Origin: HGM12587 sp964602445
Lineage (GTDB): Bacteria > Bacillota > Clostridia > Lachnospirales > Lachnospiraceae
Reading direction: 5' to 3'
NCBI GenBank assembly: GCA_964602445.1
Contig: CAZRQV010000007.1
Coordinates: 7,517 to 71,516 of the forward strand
DNA length: 64,000 nt
Position 1 is the first letter of the stretch. Every line of letters starts with the position of its first letter. The translations under genes and the position numbers were made by a program. Positions 8,441 to 18,341 of this stretch are shown in pieces. The notes under the pieces were generated by a model. That model was not told the DNA's origin, did not search any database, and saw only the letters and a list, made by a program, of their open reading frames with translations.

Positions 8441-9076
8441 ATGAATAAAAAAGAACAGGCATTAGAGATTATTAAAAGATTAAAAAAAGAATATCCTGAT
8501 GCAGGATGTACTCTGGATTATGATGATGCGTGGAAGCTGTTGGTCAGTGTCCGTCTGGCAGCTCAGTGTACGGATGCCAGAGTTAATGTGGTCGTACAGG
8601 ATCTGTATGCAGCGTTCCCGACGATGGAAACGTTGGCGGGAGCTAAGGTGGATGAAATCGAAAAAATCGTACGTCCCTGTGGATTAGGGAAGAGCAAAGC
8701 GAGAGATATCAGCGGATGCATGAAAATGTTGGTTGAGGAATACGGCGGCAAAGTACCGGATGATTTCGAAGCATTATTGAAACTGCCGGGTGTAGGAAGA
8801 AAAAGTGCAAATCTGATCATGGGAGATGTTTTTGGAAAGCCTGCGATCGTTACTGATACTCATTGTATCCGTCTGACCAATCGCATGGGTCTGGTGGACG
8901 GCATTAAGGAGCCTAAGAAAGTGGAAATGGCTTTGTGGAAGATCATACCGCCGGAGGAAGGCAGCGATTTCTGCCATCGTCTGGTATATCACGGAAGAGA
9001 TGTCTGTACGGCAAGAACGAAACCCTATTGTGACCGATGCTGTCTGGAAGAAATTTGCCCCAAAATAGGCGTATAG
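8441..9076 (+). CDS. nth: Endonuclease III (DNA glycosylase/AP lyase)
   Basis: A 211-aa base-excision-repair enzyme that removes oxidised pyrimidines and nicks the abasic site. The helix-hairpin-helix with the catalytic lysine reads LPGVGRKSANLI, followed by the catalytic Asp in VTDTHCIRLTNRMGL. The C-terminal iron-sulfur loop has C-X7-C-X2-C-X5-C (CTARTKPYCDRC, then CLEEIC); the first interval is one residue longer than the usual six and there is an extra Cys next to the third ligand. Length is normal. It is translationally close to the upstream penicillin-binding protein gene. Confidence 0.93.
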   Translation: MNKKEQALEIIKRLKKEYPDAGCTLDYDDAWKLLVSVRLAAQCTDARVNVVVQDLYAAFPTMETLAGAKVDEIEKIVRPCGLGKSKARDISGCMKMLVEEYGGKVPDDFEALLKLPGVGRKSANLIMGDVFGKPAIVTDTHCIRLTNRMGLVDGIKEPKKVEMALWKIIPPEEGSDFCHRLVYHGRDVCTARTKPYCDRCCLEEICPKIGV

Positions 9077-9141
9077 CTGTGGACAGAGCAGGGATGTCTC
9101 TGATGTGTGCGGAAAAACTTTGCCGGTGCGGGGAGATTCCG

Positions 9142-9170
9142 TTGACTTTTATATTTAAATTATTTAGAAT
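9142..9170 (+). promoter_or_regulatory. Promoter of the phospho-sugar mutase gene
   Basis: TTGACT (9142-9147), 17-bp AT-rich spacer, TAGAAT (9165-9170), followed by a 46-nt leader with AAGGAG (9209-9214). Confidence 0.7.
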
Positions 9171-9222
9171 TGAACTATCAAAATAGGGATGTATCCTTTC
9201 AAAAAAATAAGGAGTGTTCAGG

Positions 9223-10905
9223 ATGTATTTAGAAGCATACAAACGCTGGATGGAAGCGGATTTAGAAGATGCTGCATTAAAAGCAGAATTAGAATCCATC
9301 AAAGACAATGAAGAAGAAGTAAAAGAACGTTTTGCAGTTTCATTAAAATTTGGTACTGCAGGACTGCGTGGAATTTTAGGTGCGGGAACAAACCGCATGA
9401 ACATTTATGTAGTACGTCAGGCAACACAGGGACTGGCAAACTGGGTAAAAACACAGGGTGGAAGCCAGCTGGTGGCAATCAGTTATGACAGCCGTATCAA
9501 CAGTGATGTGTTTGCCAAAACAGCAGCTTGTGTCTTGGCAGCAAATGGAATTAAAGTACGTATCTATGATGCATTGATGCCTGTTCCGGCATTGAGCTTT
9601 GCAACTCGTTATTACAAAGCAAATGCAGGAATTATGGTAACTGCTTCTCATAACCCAGCAAAATATAACGGCTATAAAGCATATGGTCCGGATGGATGCC
9701 AGATGACAGATGAAGCAGCAGATATCGTTTATGCAGAAATTCAGAAAACAGATGTTTTAACAGGTGCGAAAATCATGTCCTTTGAAGAGGGAATGGCAGC
9801 TGGTTTGATCGAATATGTAGATGAAGAATGTAAAGAAGCACTCTATACAGCAATCAAAGAACGCAGTGTGCGTCCGGGAATCTGTGCAGATGCAGGATTA
9901 AAACTGGTATATTCTCCATTAAACGGTTCTGGTTTGGTTCCGGTAACACGAATTTTGGCGGATATTGGTATTACAGATATTACGATCGTTCCGGAACAGA
10001 AAGATCCGGATGGAAATTTCCCAACTTGTCCATATCCAAATCCGGAAATCTTTGAAGCACTTCGTCTTGGATTGGAATTGGCAGAAAAAGAAGGTGCAGA
10101 TCTGATGCTGGCAACAGACCCGGATGCAGACCGTGTAGGAATTGCAATCAAGTGTCCGGATGGAAGTTATGAACTGGTTTCAGGAAATGAAGTCGGTGTT
10201 CTTTTACTGGATTATATCTGCGCAGCAAGAATTGAGAATGGTACTATGCCGAAAAATGCGGTTGCAGTGAAATCAATCGTATCTACTCCGCTGGCAGACG
10301 CAGTGGCAGCACATTATGGCGTGGAACTTCGCAGTGTTCTGACTGGATTCAAATGGATCGGTGACCAGATCGCAAGACTGGAAACAGCTGGTGAAGTAGA
10401 ACGCTTTATCTTTGGATTTGAAGAAAGCTACGGATATCTTGCAGGCCCATATGTACGTGATAAAGATGCGGTAATCGGTTCTATGCTGATCTGTGAAATG
10501 GCTGCATATTACAGAAGCATTGGTTCTTCCATTAAACAGAGACTGGAAGAAATTTATACACAGTATGGTCGTTACTTAAACAAAGTAGACAGCTTTGAAT
10601 TCCCTGGATTATCTGGTATGGATAAAATGGCTTCAATTATGGAAGAGTTAAGAAAAAATCCTCTGACAGAAATCGCCGGCTATCAGGTAACAAAGATTGT
10701 GGACTATAAAAATACCGAAGAAACCGGACTTCCGGCAGCAAATGTTCTGATCTATAAACTGGAAGGCGGTGCAGAAGCAATCGTTCGTCCATCCGGAACA
10801 GAGCCGAAGATTAAAACATACTTTACAACATTAGGAAAAGATCTTGCAGAAGCACAGGCACAGAAAGATGCACTGGCAGCTGCGTTAAAACCTATCTTTT
10901 CATAA
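9223..10905 (+). CDS. pgcA: Phospho-sugar mutase (alpha-phosphoglucomutase type)
   Basis: A 560-aa alpha-D-phosphohexomutase that interconverts glucose-1-phosphate and glucose-6-phosphate, and possibly mannose phosphates. The four domains are marked by the phosphoserine loop MVTASHNPAKYNGYK, the metal loop ATDPDADRVG, the sugar-binding GFEESYGYL and the phosphate-binding RPSGTEPKIKTY. Family length and the GTAGLRG N-terminus match the B. subtilis PgcA group. ATG 9223 is 8 nt after AAGGAG; a GTG at 9214 is in frame but overlaps that site. It is monocistronic between its own promoter and the structured terminator at 10929-11048. Confidence 0.88.
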   Translation: MYLEAYKRWMEADLEDAALKAELESIKDNEEEVKERFAVSLKFGTAGLRGILGAGTNRMNIYVVRQATQGLANWVKTQGGSQLVAISYDSRINSDVFAKTAACVLAANGIKVRIYDALMPVPALSFATRYYKANAGIMVTASHNPAKYNGYKAYGPDGCQMTDEAADIVYAEIQKTDVLTGAKIMSFEEGMAAGLIEYVDEECKEALYTAIKERSVRPGICADAGLKLVYSPLNGSGLVPVTRILADIGITDITIVPEQKDPDGNFPTCPYPNPEIFEALRLGLELAEKEGADLMLATDPDADRVGIAIKCPDGSYELVSGNEVGVLLLDYICAARIENGTMPKNAVAVKSIVSTPLADAVAAHYGVELRSVLTGFKWIGDQIARLETAGEVERFIFGFEESYGYLAGPYVRDKDAVIGSMLICEMAAYYRSIGSSIKQRLEEIYTQYGRYLNKVDSFEFPGLSGMDKMASIMEELRKNPLTEIAGYQVTKIVDYKNTEETGLPAANVLIYKLEGGAEAIVRPSGTEPKIKTYFTTLGKDLAEAQAQKDALAAALKPIFS

Positions 10906-10928
10906 AATGAATTATTGATTTTAAGAGG

Positions 10929-11048
10929 AGCTGCTGCTCCATAGATAAATTGTAATTCTAAGTCAATAGTTAGGGTGGTATTTGTTTGAATACCACCCAT
11001 TGCTATCGGTGAAGGGATTTTTTATCTATGGTTCAGCAGCTTTTTTTT
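10929..11048 (+). terminator. Large branched terminator-like RNA structure after pgcA
   Basis: Outer arms 10929-10949 and 11021-11041 pair over 21 bp with one 2-nt mismatch and are followed by eight T. Enclosed is a perfect 10-bp hairpin, GGGTGGTATT (10973-10982) / AATACCACCC (10989-10998). The stretch 10906-11263 holds only this element and the promoter region of the next gene; no coding sequence is credible in it. Confidence 0.7.
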
Positions 11049-11137
11049 GTGAAGTGAGAAAAATAGAAAATATGCTGTTTGCCAATTAAAGAAATAGTTA
11101 AACGATAAGATTAATTAGAATGAAAAACATGTATTTG

Positions 11138-11200
11138 TGTGGCAAAACAACAAAAAATGCAAAGATGATGAACGGAAGATGTGGCAAAATGTACAAAAAA
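11138..11200 (+). promoter_or_regulatory. Two copies of a TGTGGCAAAA-type motif upstream of the GH101 gene
   Basis: Copy 1 at 11138-11159 reads TGTGGCAAAA then CAACAAAAAATG; copy 2 at 11180-11200 reads TGTGGCAAAA then TGTACAAAAAA. A third, slightly shorter copy lies before the sialidase gene at 18574-18594. They are candidate activator or repressor sites shared by the two glycosidase genes. Confidence 0.4.
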
Positions 11201-11203
11201 CAG

Positions 11204-11232
11204 TGGTAAATAGTGGTGTCTCATGTTACAAT
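11204..11232 (+). promoter_or_regulatory. Candidate promoter of the GH101 gene
   Basis: TACAAT (11227-11232) in the context ATGTTACAAT, with a poor -35 (TGGTAA, 11204-11209) at 17-bp spacing. The sialidase promoter carries the same ATGTTACAAT. The weak -35 fits a regulated promoter. Confidence 0.45.
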
Positions 11233-11263
11233 AGTTACATAAATTTTATAAAGGGGGAAAACT

Positions 11264-14200
11264 ATGAAAAGAAAAGTAGTAGCAAAAATGCTCAGTTTGG
11301 CACTTTCTTTTGTTATGGCTGTTTCTGTAGTTCCTGCCGGAACCTTATCTGTTCAGGCAAGTAATACAGTAGTTATGGCAGCAGAAGATGTTCAGGCTGG
11401 AAAAGCAGTACTGCAGGACGGTGTGAATGACCAGTGGACACAGGACAACGTGGTAGGAACCGATGCAGTATGTGCAGTTGAAGATGGATGGCTCCATCTG
11501 AAATCAGGTTCAGGAAATGGAAACGGACCTGGAAAAAATACAGCAATGTTTGTGAATCCAACAGAATTTGACTTCAGCCAGGAAGGATATTTTGAATTCA
11601 CAATGAAACAGGCAGATACCACAGGCAGATTCGGTGTATATCTTGGATATGCAAGTGATGCAGTTGGTATGATGGTCGGCTATGATGCAGGCGGCTGGTT
11701 CTGGCAGAAATACGGTGCAGAAGGAAATCCATGGTACAGTGGATCCAGAATTGCAACACCGGCAAAGGATACAGAAGTAACTGTAAAACTGGAATGGACA
11801 GCTGACAAAAAAGTAACTGCAACGATCAATGGTACAGAAGCATTCAAAGATGAAGACTTCAGCGGTATTTCAGGTCTTGCTAACAAAATTGCGATCAAAT
11901 GCGGAACTTACAGCACAGAACTGACAGATGTATATCTGAAAGATATCCATTACACAGGTCAGGCAGAAGCGAAAGCTTATGTAGTTTCAGGTGTCGTAAA
12001 AGATACAAAAGGCAATGTGATCGAAGGTGCTTCTGTTGAAATCGGCGATCAGAAAACGACAACAGATGCAGAAGGTACATATTCTCTTGAACTTGTAAGC
12101 GGTACTTATAACGTAACTGTTATGAAGAGCGGCTATGTGAATGTAGTAAAAGAGATCAAAGTAGAAGACGGTGCTGTTACAGTAGAAGATATTGTAATGG
12201 AAACAGAATCTACCGTAGCAACCAAAGTAATCTCAACTGCTGATATGAATGTTTATGTAGATGAAACATTCCCAAGCGTTGTGAAATACGAAATGAAAAA
12301 AGGTGATCTTGCAGGAAAGACATTCTTTGGACAGACTGCAAAGATTAACACTGTAACGATCAATGGAACAAATGTGGAATTATCTGCAGATGATGTAACA
12401 GCAACATTTGAAGATGATAAAGCAACTTATGTAATGAATGTAAAAGGTAAAAATATTGATGCAGTCATTACAGCAGAATTAGTAGCAGAAGATAACACAT
12501 TAGCATTTAATATTACAAAAATTGAAAACAATCTGGAAGATTCTGTAGACGGATATCCGATTCAGACCATTCAGATTCCAAATCACAGTCTGATTTCTGT
12601 AAGAAGTACACAGAAAAATGCAAACTTAAAAGCAGCAGCAATGTCTTCCAACACAAGAATCAGCGGTGATGAGTATGTAGAAGTAACAGAAGATGCTGTA
12701 GTAAACAAAGATTATATGTATGCATTCGTTTCTAATGATGAACTGAGTGCAGGTTTATGGAGTAACTCTGAATACGATGGACGTTCCGTAGCAACTACTG
12801 TTACCGGTGGTTCCCGTAATACACGTATCTGGGCTACAACAGAAAAAACCGCAGATTATGTAACACTTGGTTTATCCAGTGCAGCATGGTATTACCATCG
12901 TGTAGTAACAGATTCTCATAACAGAAACTACATGGTAGAAGAAACAGAAATGCCACAGACAAAGATCATCATCACAGGCGATATGAACGATGATGAACTG
13001 ATCGATTGGCAGGATGGTGCAGTTGCATTCCGTTCTATCATGAACAATCCATATAAGAATGAAGAAGTTCCGGAACTGGTAGCATATCGTATTTCCATGA
13101 ACTTCGGCGGACAGGCACAGAACCCATTCCTGACTACTCTGGATAATGTTAAGAAAGTAGCACTTCATACAGATGGACTTGGCCAGTCAATCCTGTTAAA
13201 AGGATATGCCAATGAAGGTCACGATTCCGCTCATCCGGATTATGCAGATATCGGTAAGAGAATCGGTGGCGCAGATGATATGAACACCTTAATGACAGAA
13301 GGTGCAAAATATGGTGCAAAATTCGGTGTTCACGTAAATGCAGGTGAAATGTATCCGGAAGCAAAAGCATTTAAAGATGACAACGTACGTCGTGATACCG
13401 CAGGAAACCTCCGTTATGGATGGAACTGGCTGGATCAGGCAGTAGGTCTTGACAGTATCTATGACCTGGCAACTGGCGAACGTGAAGCTCGTTTTGATGC
13501 ATTAGAAGATTTAGTAGGAACTAACCTTGATTTCGTATATGTAGATATCTGGGGAAATAACACAGGAAGTTATAACGATGATTCTTGGCAGACACGTAAG
13601 CTCTCCAAAGAAATCAACGATAACGGATGGCGTATGGCGAATGAATGGGGTGTAGCAAATGAATATGATGCTACGTTCACACACTGGGCAACAGACCTTA
13701 CTTATGGCGGATACAACCAGAAAGGTCAGAACAGTGAAGTAATGCGTTTCCTCCGCAACCATCAGAAAGATTCATGGGTAGCTGATTATCCAAGCTACGG
13801 CGGCGCAGCAATGATGCCACTGCTTGGCGGTTATAACATGAAAGACTTTGAAGGATGGCAGGGACGTAATAACTACGATACTTACATCACAAACCTTTAT
13901 ACACATGACTTAACAACCAAATTCATCCAGCACTATGAAATCATGAAATGGGTAGACGGTGAACCTGTAACTGCAGGTGCAGCTACAAACTGGGTACCTG
14001 AAATGGAAATCACATTGAAGGATGAAGACGATAACGTATTAGTGATCACTCGTGGTTCTAATGATCCTACAGACGCAGGATACAGAGAAAGAACAATGAC
14101 TCTGAATGGAAAAGTAATTTCTCAGGGTGCTCCTTCTCAGGGTGACAGAACTGATTCTGATATTCAGAACGGAAGAAAGAAAGGAACAGAAAGTTACCTC

Positions 14201-17200
14201 CTTCCATGGATCTGGGATTCAGAAACAGGTGAAAAGGTAGAATCTTCAGAAGAAAAACTGTATCACTGGAATACACAGGGCGGAACAACTACATGGGATC
14301 TCCCGGATAGCTGGACAAGCCTTGAAAATGTAAAAGTATACAAATTAACAGATCTTGGTAAGACAGATGAAAAGACAGTTGACGTTGTAGATGGAAAGAT
14401 CACTCTGGAAGCTGAATCTGAAATTCCATATGTAGTTTGCAAAGGTGCAGAAAACAACCTTGAAATTACATGGAGTGAAGGAATGCATATCGTAGATGCC
14501 GGATTTAACGGCGGTGCAGAATCTCTGGAAGCAAACTGGACAAAAGACGGTGAAGGCACTGCAGAACTTGCTAAGAGCCAGTACAGCAACCCAATGTTAA
14601 AACTGGGCGGAGAAGTTTCCATGACTCAGGAATTAACAGATCTGGTACCGGGAACACAGTATGCAGTATTAGTTGGCGTAGACAACAGAAGTGATTCCAA
14701 AGCAGCTGTAACTGTAAAATCAGGAGATACAGTTCTTGGAACAAACTATACCGTACGTTCTATCGCAAAGAACTATGTAAAAGCATATACACACAGTAAC
14801 TTAAGTGCAACTGTAGACGGAAGCAGCTACTTCCAGAATATGTATGTGTTCTTCACAGTACCGGAAAGCGGAAAAGTAACATTAACACTTTCTAAAACAG
14901 CTGGCGAAGGCTTTGCATATTTTGATGATGTTCGTATTGTAGAAAATGATTCTCACAATATCACAACAGATGAAAAAGGCAATGTCGTTAAATTTGAACA
15001 GGATTTCGAAACCAACGTTCAGGGTATTTATCCATTCGTTGTTGGCGAAATCGAAGGCGTAGAAGATAACAGAATCCATTTATCAGAAAGACATGATAAA
15101 TATACACAGGCCGGATGGGACGTAAAACTGATGGATGACGTTCTGGATGGTGACTGGTCCGTGAAGATCAATGGTCTGACACAGGCAAGCGATCTTGCAT
15201 ACCAGACAATTCCTCAGAACTTCCGTTTTGAACCAGGTGTAGCTTATATCGTAAGCTTTGATTACCAGGCAGGAAGTGATGATACTTACGGTGTTATTGT
15301 AGGTTCCGGAGAATACGCAGGAGCTACAAATCTTGAAACCTTGAAGAAGAGCTTAGGTACAACAAGCCATTATGAAAGAGTGGTAGTAGGTGATATTACA
15401 GGTCAGACATGGGTTGGTATCTATTCGACATCGAAAGCTCCTGATCTTCAGGGAACAAGCGGAAGCCAGGCAAACTTTGGCGGTTATAAAGAATTAGTAC
15501 TGGATAATCTTGTCATTGAAAAATTAGAAGAAACAGTAACGATTGAAATGTTAGAAGAACTGATCAAAGAAGCTGAATCTTATGAAATGGCAAAATATGA
15601 AGAAGCTGACAGAGTCCTTATGGATGAAGCATTATCCGATGCGAAAGTTGCTGTAGACAGAGATCATGTATCAGCAGAAGAAATCGAAGAAGCTTATTAC
15701 AAATTAAACGGTACTCTCGTTTACCTTTCTTCTATCGATGTAAGTGAAGCTGGTGACGATAGCTTTGACATTTCCTTAGAAGGCGCAAGCGCTACTGCAG
15801 GAAGTGAAGATGGTGGAACTTACAGCGGTGTCGGCGGTGCTGAATATGCAATTGACGGCGATGAAAGTACAGCATGGATGACAGCTTATGCAGGATATGG
15901 TTCAACCATCAAAAATGGTGAAGGCTGGATCAACATTCATTTCCCAGAAGCTCATACAGTAGATGGACTTCGTTACCTGCCGGCTGGAGTAAAAGGCGGT
16001 TACCTTACAACAATTACAACTTTTGAACTTTATGTAAAAACTGCAGATTCTGACGAATATGTAAAAGTAACAGATGGCGGATGGGCAAATACCTCAGGCT
16101 GGAAGATCGTAAGATTCGATGCAGTAGAAAATGTAACAGATGTAAAACTGTTAGCAACACAGGCATTACCATATAACTGGTGGGCAATCGCAGCAGAAAT
16201 CCGCGTTATGAGTGAAGCAGAAACACCAGTGGATGATGTGGAAGCAATCTTAGGTGATAAGACAGAATTAAAAGCTGCAGCAGAAGCAGCAGAAGCATTA
16301 ACAGAAGCTGATTACACAGCAGATTCCTGGGCAGTATTAGCAGAAAAACTGCAGGCTGCAAACGATGTTTTAGCAAATGAAAAAGCAACAACATACGAAG
16401 TGAAACTTGCATTAGCAAATCTTCAGGATGCAGTCGCTGGATTAAAAGTAGCAGGAACAGAAGAAGATGGTGTTTATACAAAAGAAAATCCATTTGAGTT
16501 CCCGGCAGAAAAAGGTATCACAGCAACATTCGAAGCTGAACTTGCAACAGAACTGATCAACAGTCAGGATGATGATTCCGATCCAAACTGGCCTCTGGCA
16601 GTAACAGACGGAGCATGGGCAAGCGGCGGCAAATTTGTAAACTGTCTTGCGTATAAAGACTATATCAAACTTGCATATAACGCAGAAGTTGCAGGTACTT
16701 ATAAAGTAGTAGTATCTTACAGAAGTGGATCTAATGACAATAAGATTGCATGGAGCGAAGCTGATGATAAGATCACAGCAGGACAGGTTTCAGCAGGTGC
16801 AGCTGATGGTGCACAGGAAACACATACTGCAGAATTTGAATTAGTAGTAACAAAAGCAGGTGCAGGTACATTGATTCTGACAGCACCGGATACAGGTAAA
16901 GGTCCTCAGATCGATAAATTTGATTTCGAACTGGTAAGACTTCAGGGCGAATCAGACAAAGCAGAATTAGCTGCAGCAATCAGCAAAGCAGAAGGTTTAA
17001 CAGCAGCAGATTATGTAGACTTTACAGCTGTAGAAAAAGCTCTGGCAGAAGCAAAAACTGTATATGCAGATAAAGAAGCAGCTCAGGATGCAGTAGATGC
17101 AGCTACAGAAAACTTGAATGCAGCAGTAAAAGCACTTGTAAAAGCAGCAACTGCAGCAGACAAAGAAGCATTATCAGCAGCAATCGAAAAAGCAGAAGCA

Positions 17201-18274
17201 CTGAATGCAGCCGACTATGTAGATTTCTCAGAAGTAGAAGCGGCATTAGCAGAAGCAAAAGAAATTCTCGCTGATGAAAAAGCATCTCAGGCAGATGTCA
17301 AAGCAGCAACAACCAAATTAAACAAAGCAATCAAAGCTTTAGTAGAAGTGGTTGTAGAAGAAAACGAAGTAGTCAGACTTTCCGGTACAGACAGATATCA
17401 GACAGGAATCGCAGTTGCAGAAGAATTAAAAGCAGTGCTCGGAGTAGAAAAATTCGAAACAGCCATCATCGCAACAGGAAGCAACTTTGCAGATGCTCTT
17501 TCCGGAAGCTATCTTGCAGCAGTGAAAGATGCACCGATCCTTCTGACTAACGGCAAAGCAGCAAACGTAGCAGCATTACATGAATACATCAAAGCAAATG
17601 TAACTGCTGGCGGAACCATCTATGTACTGGGTGGTGAAGGTGCAGTTTCTAACGCAGCAGCAGACATCGACGGATACAACGTAGAAAGACTTTCCGGTGT
17701 AGACAGATATGAAACCAACCTTGCAATCCTTGCGGAAGCAGGACTGGAAGGAGACGATCTGATCGTAGCAACAGGAAAAACCTTTGCAGACAGCTTATCC
17801 GCATCTGCAGCAGGAAAACCAATCCTTCTTGCTAAAAAGAACGCAGCTCTGAACGATGCACAGAAAGCAGTTGCAGCAAACTTCAAGAACATTTATGTGG
17901 TTGGAGGAGAAGGAGCAGTTGCAGAATCTACAGTAGCAGAACTGGCAGTATACGGTAAAGTAACCAGATTATCAGGCGCAAGCAGATATGAAACATCCGT
18001 AGCAATCGCAAATGCATTCTTCACAGACGCTGATCAGGTTGTACTTGCCAGCGGCAAGAACTTCCCGGACGGATTATGCGGCGGCGCATTGGCAGCAGCA
18101 TTAAACGCACCACTGGTATTAACAAAAGACGGCAGCGAAGCAGCTGCAGCAAATTATGTAGCAGCAAATGAAATCGCATCCGGTTATGTCCTTGGTGGTG
18201 AAGGCGCTCTTTCTAATGAAACAGTAGTTACTGTATTCGGACTGGAAAGCGCAGACGAGATCATTGCAAGATAA
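11264..18274 (+). CDS. Wall-anchored GH101 endo-alpha-N-acetylgalactosaminidase with CWB2 repeats
   Basis: A 2336-aa secreted enzyme that releases Gal-beta-1,3-GalNAc (core 1) from Ser/Thr of mucin-type glycoproteins. In order: signal peptide (1-34), a laminin-G-like sandwich (about 45-225), a carboxypeptidase-regulatory-like domain (about 239-314), the GH101 region (about 320-1130), a discoidin-like carbohydrate-binding module (about 1492-1649), a FIVAR helix pair, a second binding module (about 1745-1893), two more FIVAR repeats and three CWB2 repeats (2036-2336). The catalytic Asp is in YVDIWG (D761) and the acid/base Glu in MANEWG (E794); this 33-residue spacing fits characterised GH101 enzymes. 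GGGGG precedes the ATG. The gene is free-standing, with the promoter 30-60 nt upstream. Confidence 0.92.
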   Translation: MKRKVVAKMLSLALSFVMAVSVVPAGTLSVQASNTVVMAAEDVQAGKAVLQDGVNDQWTQDNVVGTDAVCAVEDGWLHLKSGSGNGNGPGKNTAMFVNPTEFDFSQEGYFEFTMKQADTTGRFGVYLGYASDAVGMMVGYDAGGWFWQKYGAEGNPWYSGSRIATPAKDTEVTVKLEWTADKKVTATINGTEAFKDEDFSGISGLANKIAIKCGTYSTELTDVYLKDIHYTGQAEAKAYVVSGVVKDTKGNVIEGASVEIGDQKTTTDAEGTYSLELVSGTYNVTVMKSGYVNVVKEIKVEDGAVTVEDIVMETESTVATKVISTADMNVYVDETFPSVVKYEMKKGDLAGKTFFGQTAKINTVTINGTNVELSADDVTATFEDDKATYVMNVKGKNIDAVITAELVAEDNTLAFNITKIENNLEDSVDGYPIQTIQIPNHSLISVRSTQKNANLKAAAMSSNTRISGDEYVEVTEDAVVNKDYMYAFVSNDELSAGLWSNSEYDGRSVATTVTGGSRNTRIWATTEKTADYVTLGLSSAAWYYHRVVTDSHNRNYMVEETEMPQTKIIITGDMNDDELIDWQDGAVAFRSIMNNPYKNEEVPELVAYRISMNFGGQAQNPFLTTLDNVKKVALHTDGLGQSILLKGYANEGHDSAHPDYADIGKRIGGADDMNTLMTEGAKYGAKFGVHVNAGEMYPEAKAFKDDNVRRDTAGNLRYGWNWLDQAVGLDSIYDLATGEREARFDALEDLVGTNLDFVYVDIWGNNTGSYNDDSWQTRKLSKEINDNGWRMANEWGVANEYDATFTHWATDLTYGGYNQKGQNSEVMRFLRNHQKDSWVADYPSYGGAAMMPLLGGYNMKDFEGWQGRNNYDTYITNLYTHDLTTKFIQHYEIMKWVDGEPVTAGAATNWVPEMEITLKDEDDNVLVITRGSNDPTDAGYRERTMTLNGKVISQGAPSQGDRTDSDIQNGRKKGTESYLLPWIWDSETGEKVESSEEKLYHWNTQGGTTTWDLPDSWTSLENVKVYKLTDLGKTDEKTVDVVDGKITLEAESEIPYVVCKGAENNLEITWSEGMHIVDAGFNGGAESLEANWTKDGEGTAELAKSQYSNPMLKLGGEVSMTQELTDLVPGTQYAVLVGVDNRSDSKAAVTVKSGDTVLGTNYTVRSIAKNYVKAYTHSNLSATVDGSSYFQNMYVFFTVPESGKVTLTLSKTAGEGFAYFDDVRIVENDSHNITTDEKGNVVKFEQDFETNVQGIYPFVVGEIEGVEDNRIHLSERHDKYTQAGWDVKLMDDVLDGDWSVKINGLTQASDLAYQTIPQNFRFEPGVAYIVSFDYQAGSDDTYGVIVGSGEYAGATNLETLKKSLGTTSHYERVVVGDITGQTWVGIYSTSKAPDLQGTSGSQANFGGYKELVLDNLVIEKLEETVTIEMLEELIKEAESYEMAKYEEADRVLMDEALSDAKVAVDRDHVSAEEIEEAYYKLNGTLVYLSSIDVSEAGDDSFDISLEGASATAGSEDGGTYSGVGGAEYAIDGDESTAWMTAYAGYGSTIKNGEGWINIHFPEAHTVDGLRYLPAGVKGGYLTTITTFELYVKTADSDEYVKVTDGGWANTSGWKIVRFDAVENVTDVKLLATQALPYNWWAIAAEIRVMSEAETPVDDVEAILGDKTELKAAAEAAEALTEADYTADSWAVLAEKLQAANDVLANEKATTYEVKLALANLQDAVAGLKVAGTEEDGVYTKENPFEFPAEKGITATFEAELATELINSQDDDSDPNWPLAVTDGAWASGGKFVNCLAYKDYIKLAYNAEVAGTYKVVVSYRSGSNDNKIAWSEADDKITAGQVSAGAADGAQETHTAEFELVVTKAGAGTLILTAPDTGKGPQIDKFDFELVRLQGESDKAELAAAISKAEGLTAADYVDFTAVEKALAEAKTVYADKEAAQDAVDAATENLNAAVKALVKAATAADKEALSAAIEKAEALNAADYVDFSEVEAALAEAKEILADEKASQADVKAATTKLNKAIKALVEVVVEENEVVRLSGTDRYQTGIAVAEELKAVLGVEKFETAIIATGSNFADALSGSYLAAVKDAPILLTNGKAANVAALHEYIKANVTAGGTIYVLGGEGAVSNAAADIDGYNVERLSGVDRYETNLAILAEAGLEGDDLIVATGKTFADSLSASAAGKPILLAKKNAALNDAQKAVAANFKNIYVVGGEGAVAESTVAELAVYGKVTRLSGASRYETSVAIANAFFTDADQVVLASGKNFPDGLCGGALAAALNAPLVLTKDGSEAAAANYVAANEIASGYVLGGEGALSNETVVTVFGLESADEIIAR
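17369..18271 (+). repeat. Triple CWB2 module of the GH101 protein
   Basis: Three tandem cell-wall-binding repeats 2 (PF04122 type), each opening with RLSG.xRY (RLSGTDRYQT, RLSGVDRYET, RLSGASRYET). They tether the enzyme non-covalently to wall polysaccharide. The DNA is closely related to the modules at 21834, 27810 and 56245. Confidence 0.9.
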
Positions 18275-18341
18275 TCGAAACATAAAAATGAGAATTTCTC
18301 ATCATAAGTAAGATAGAAATCATTCCATCTTATGAAGAAAG

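Noticed and set aside
16206..16493. Leu-rich minus-strand frames under the GH101 C-terminal repeats
   Set aside because: They arise from complementing Ala/Glu/Lys-rich codons (GCA, GAA, AAA) and are not genes.
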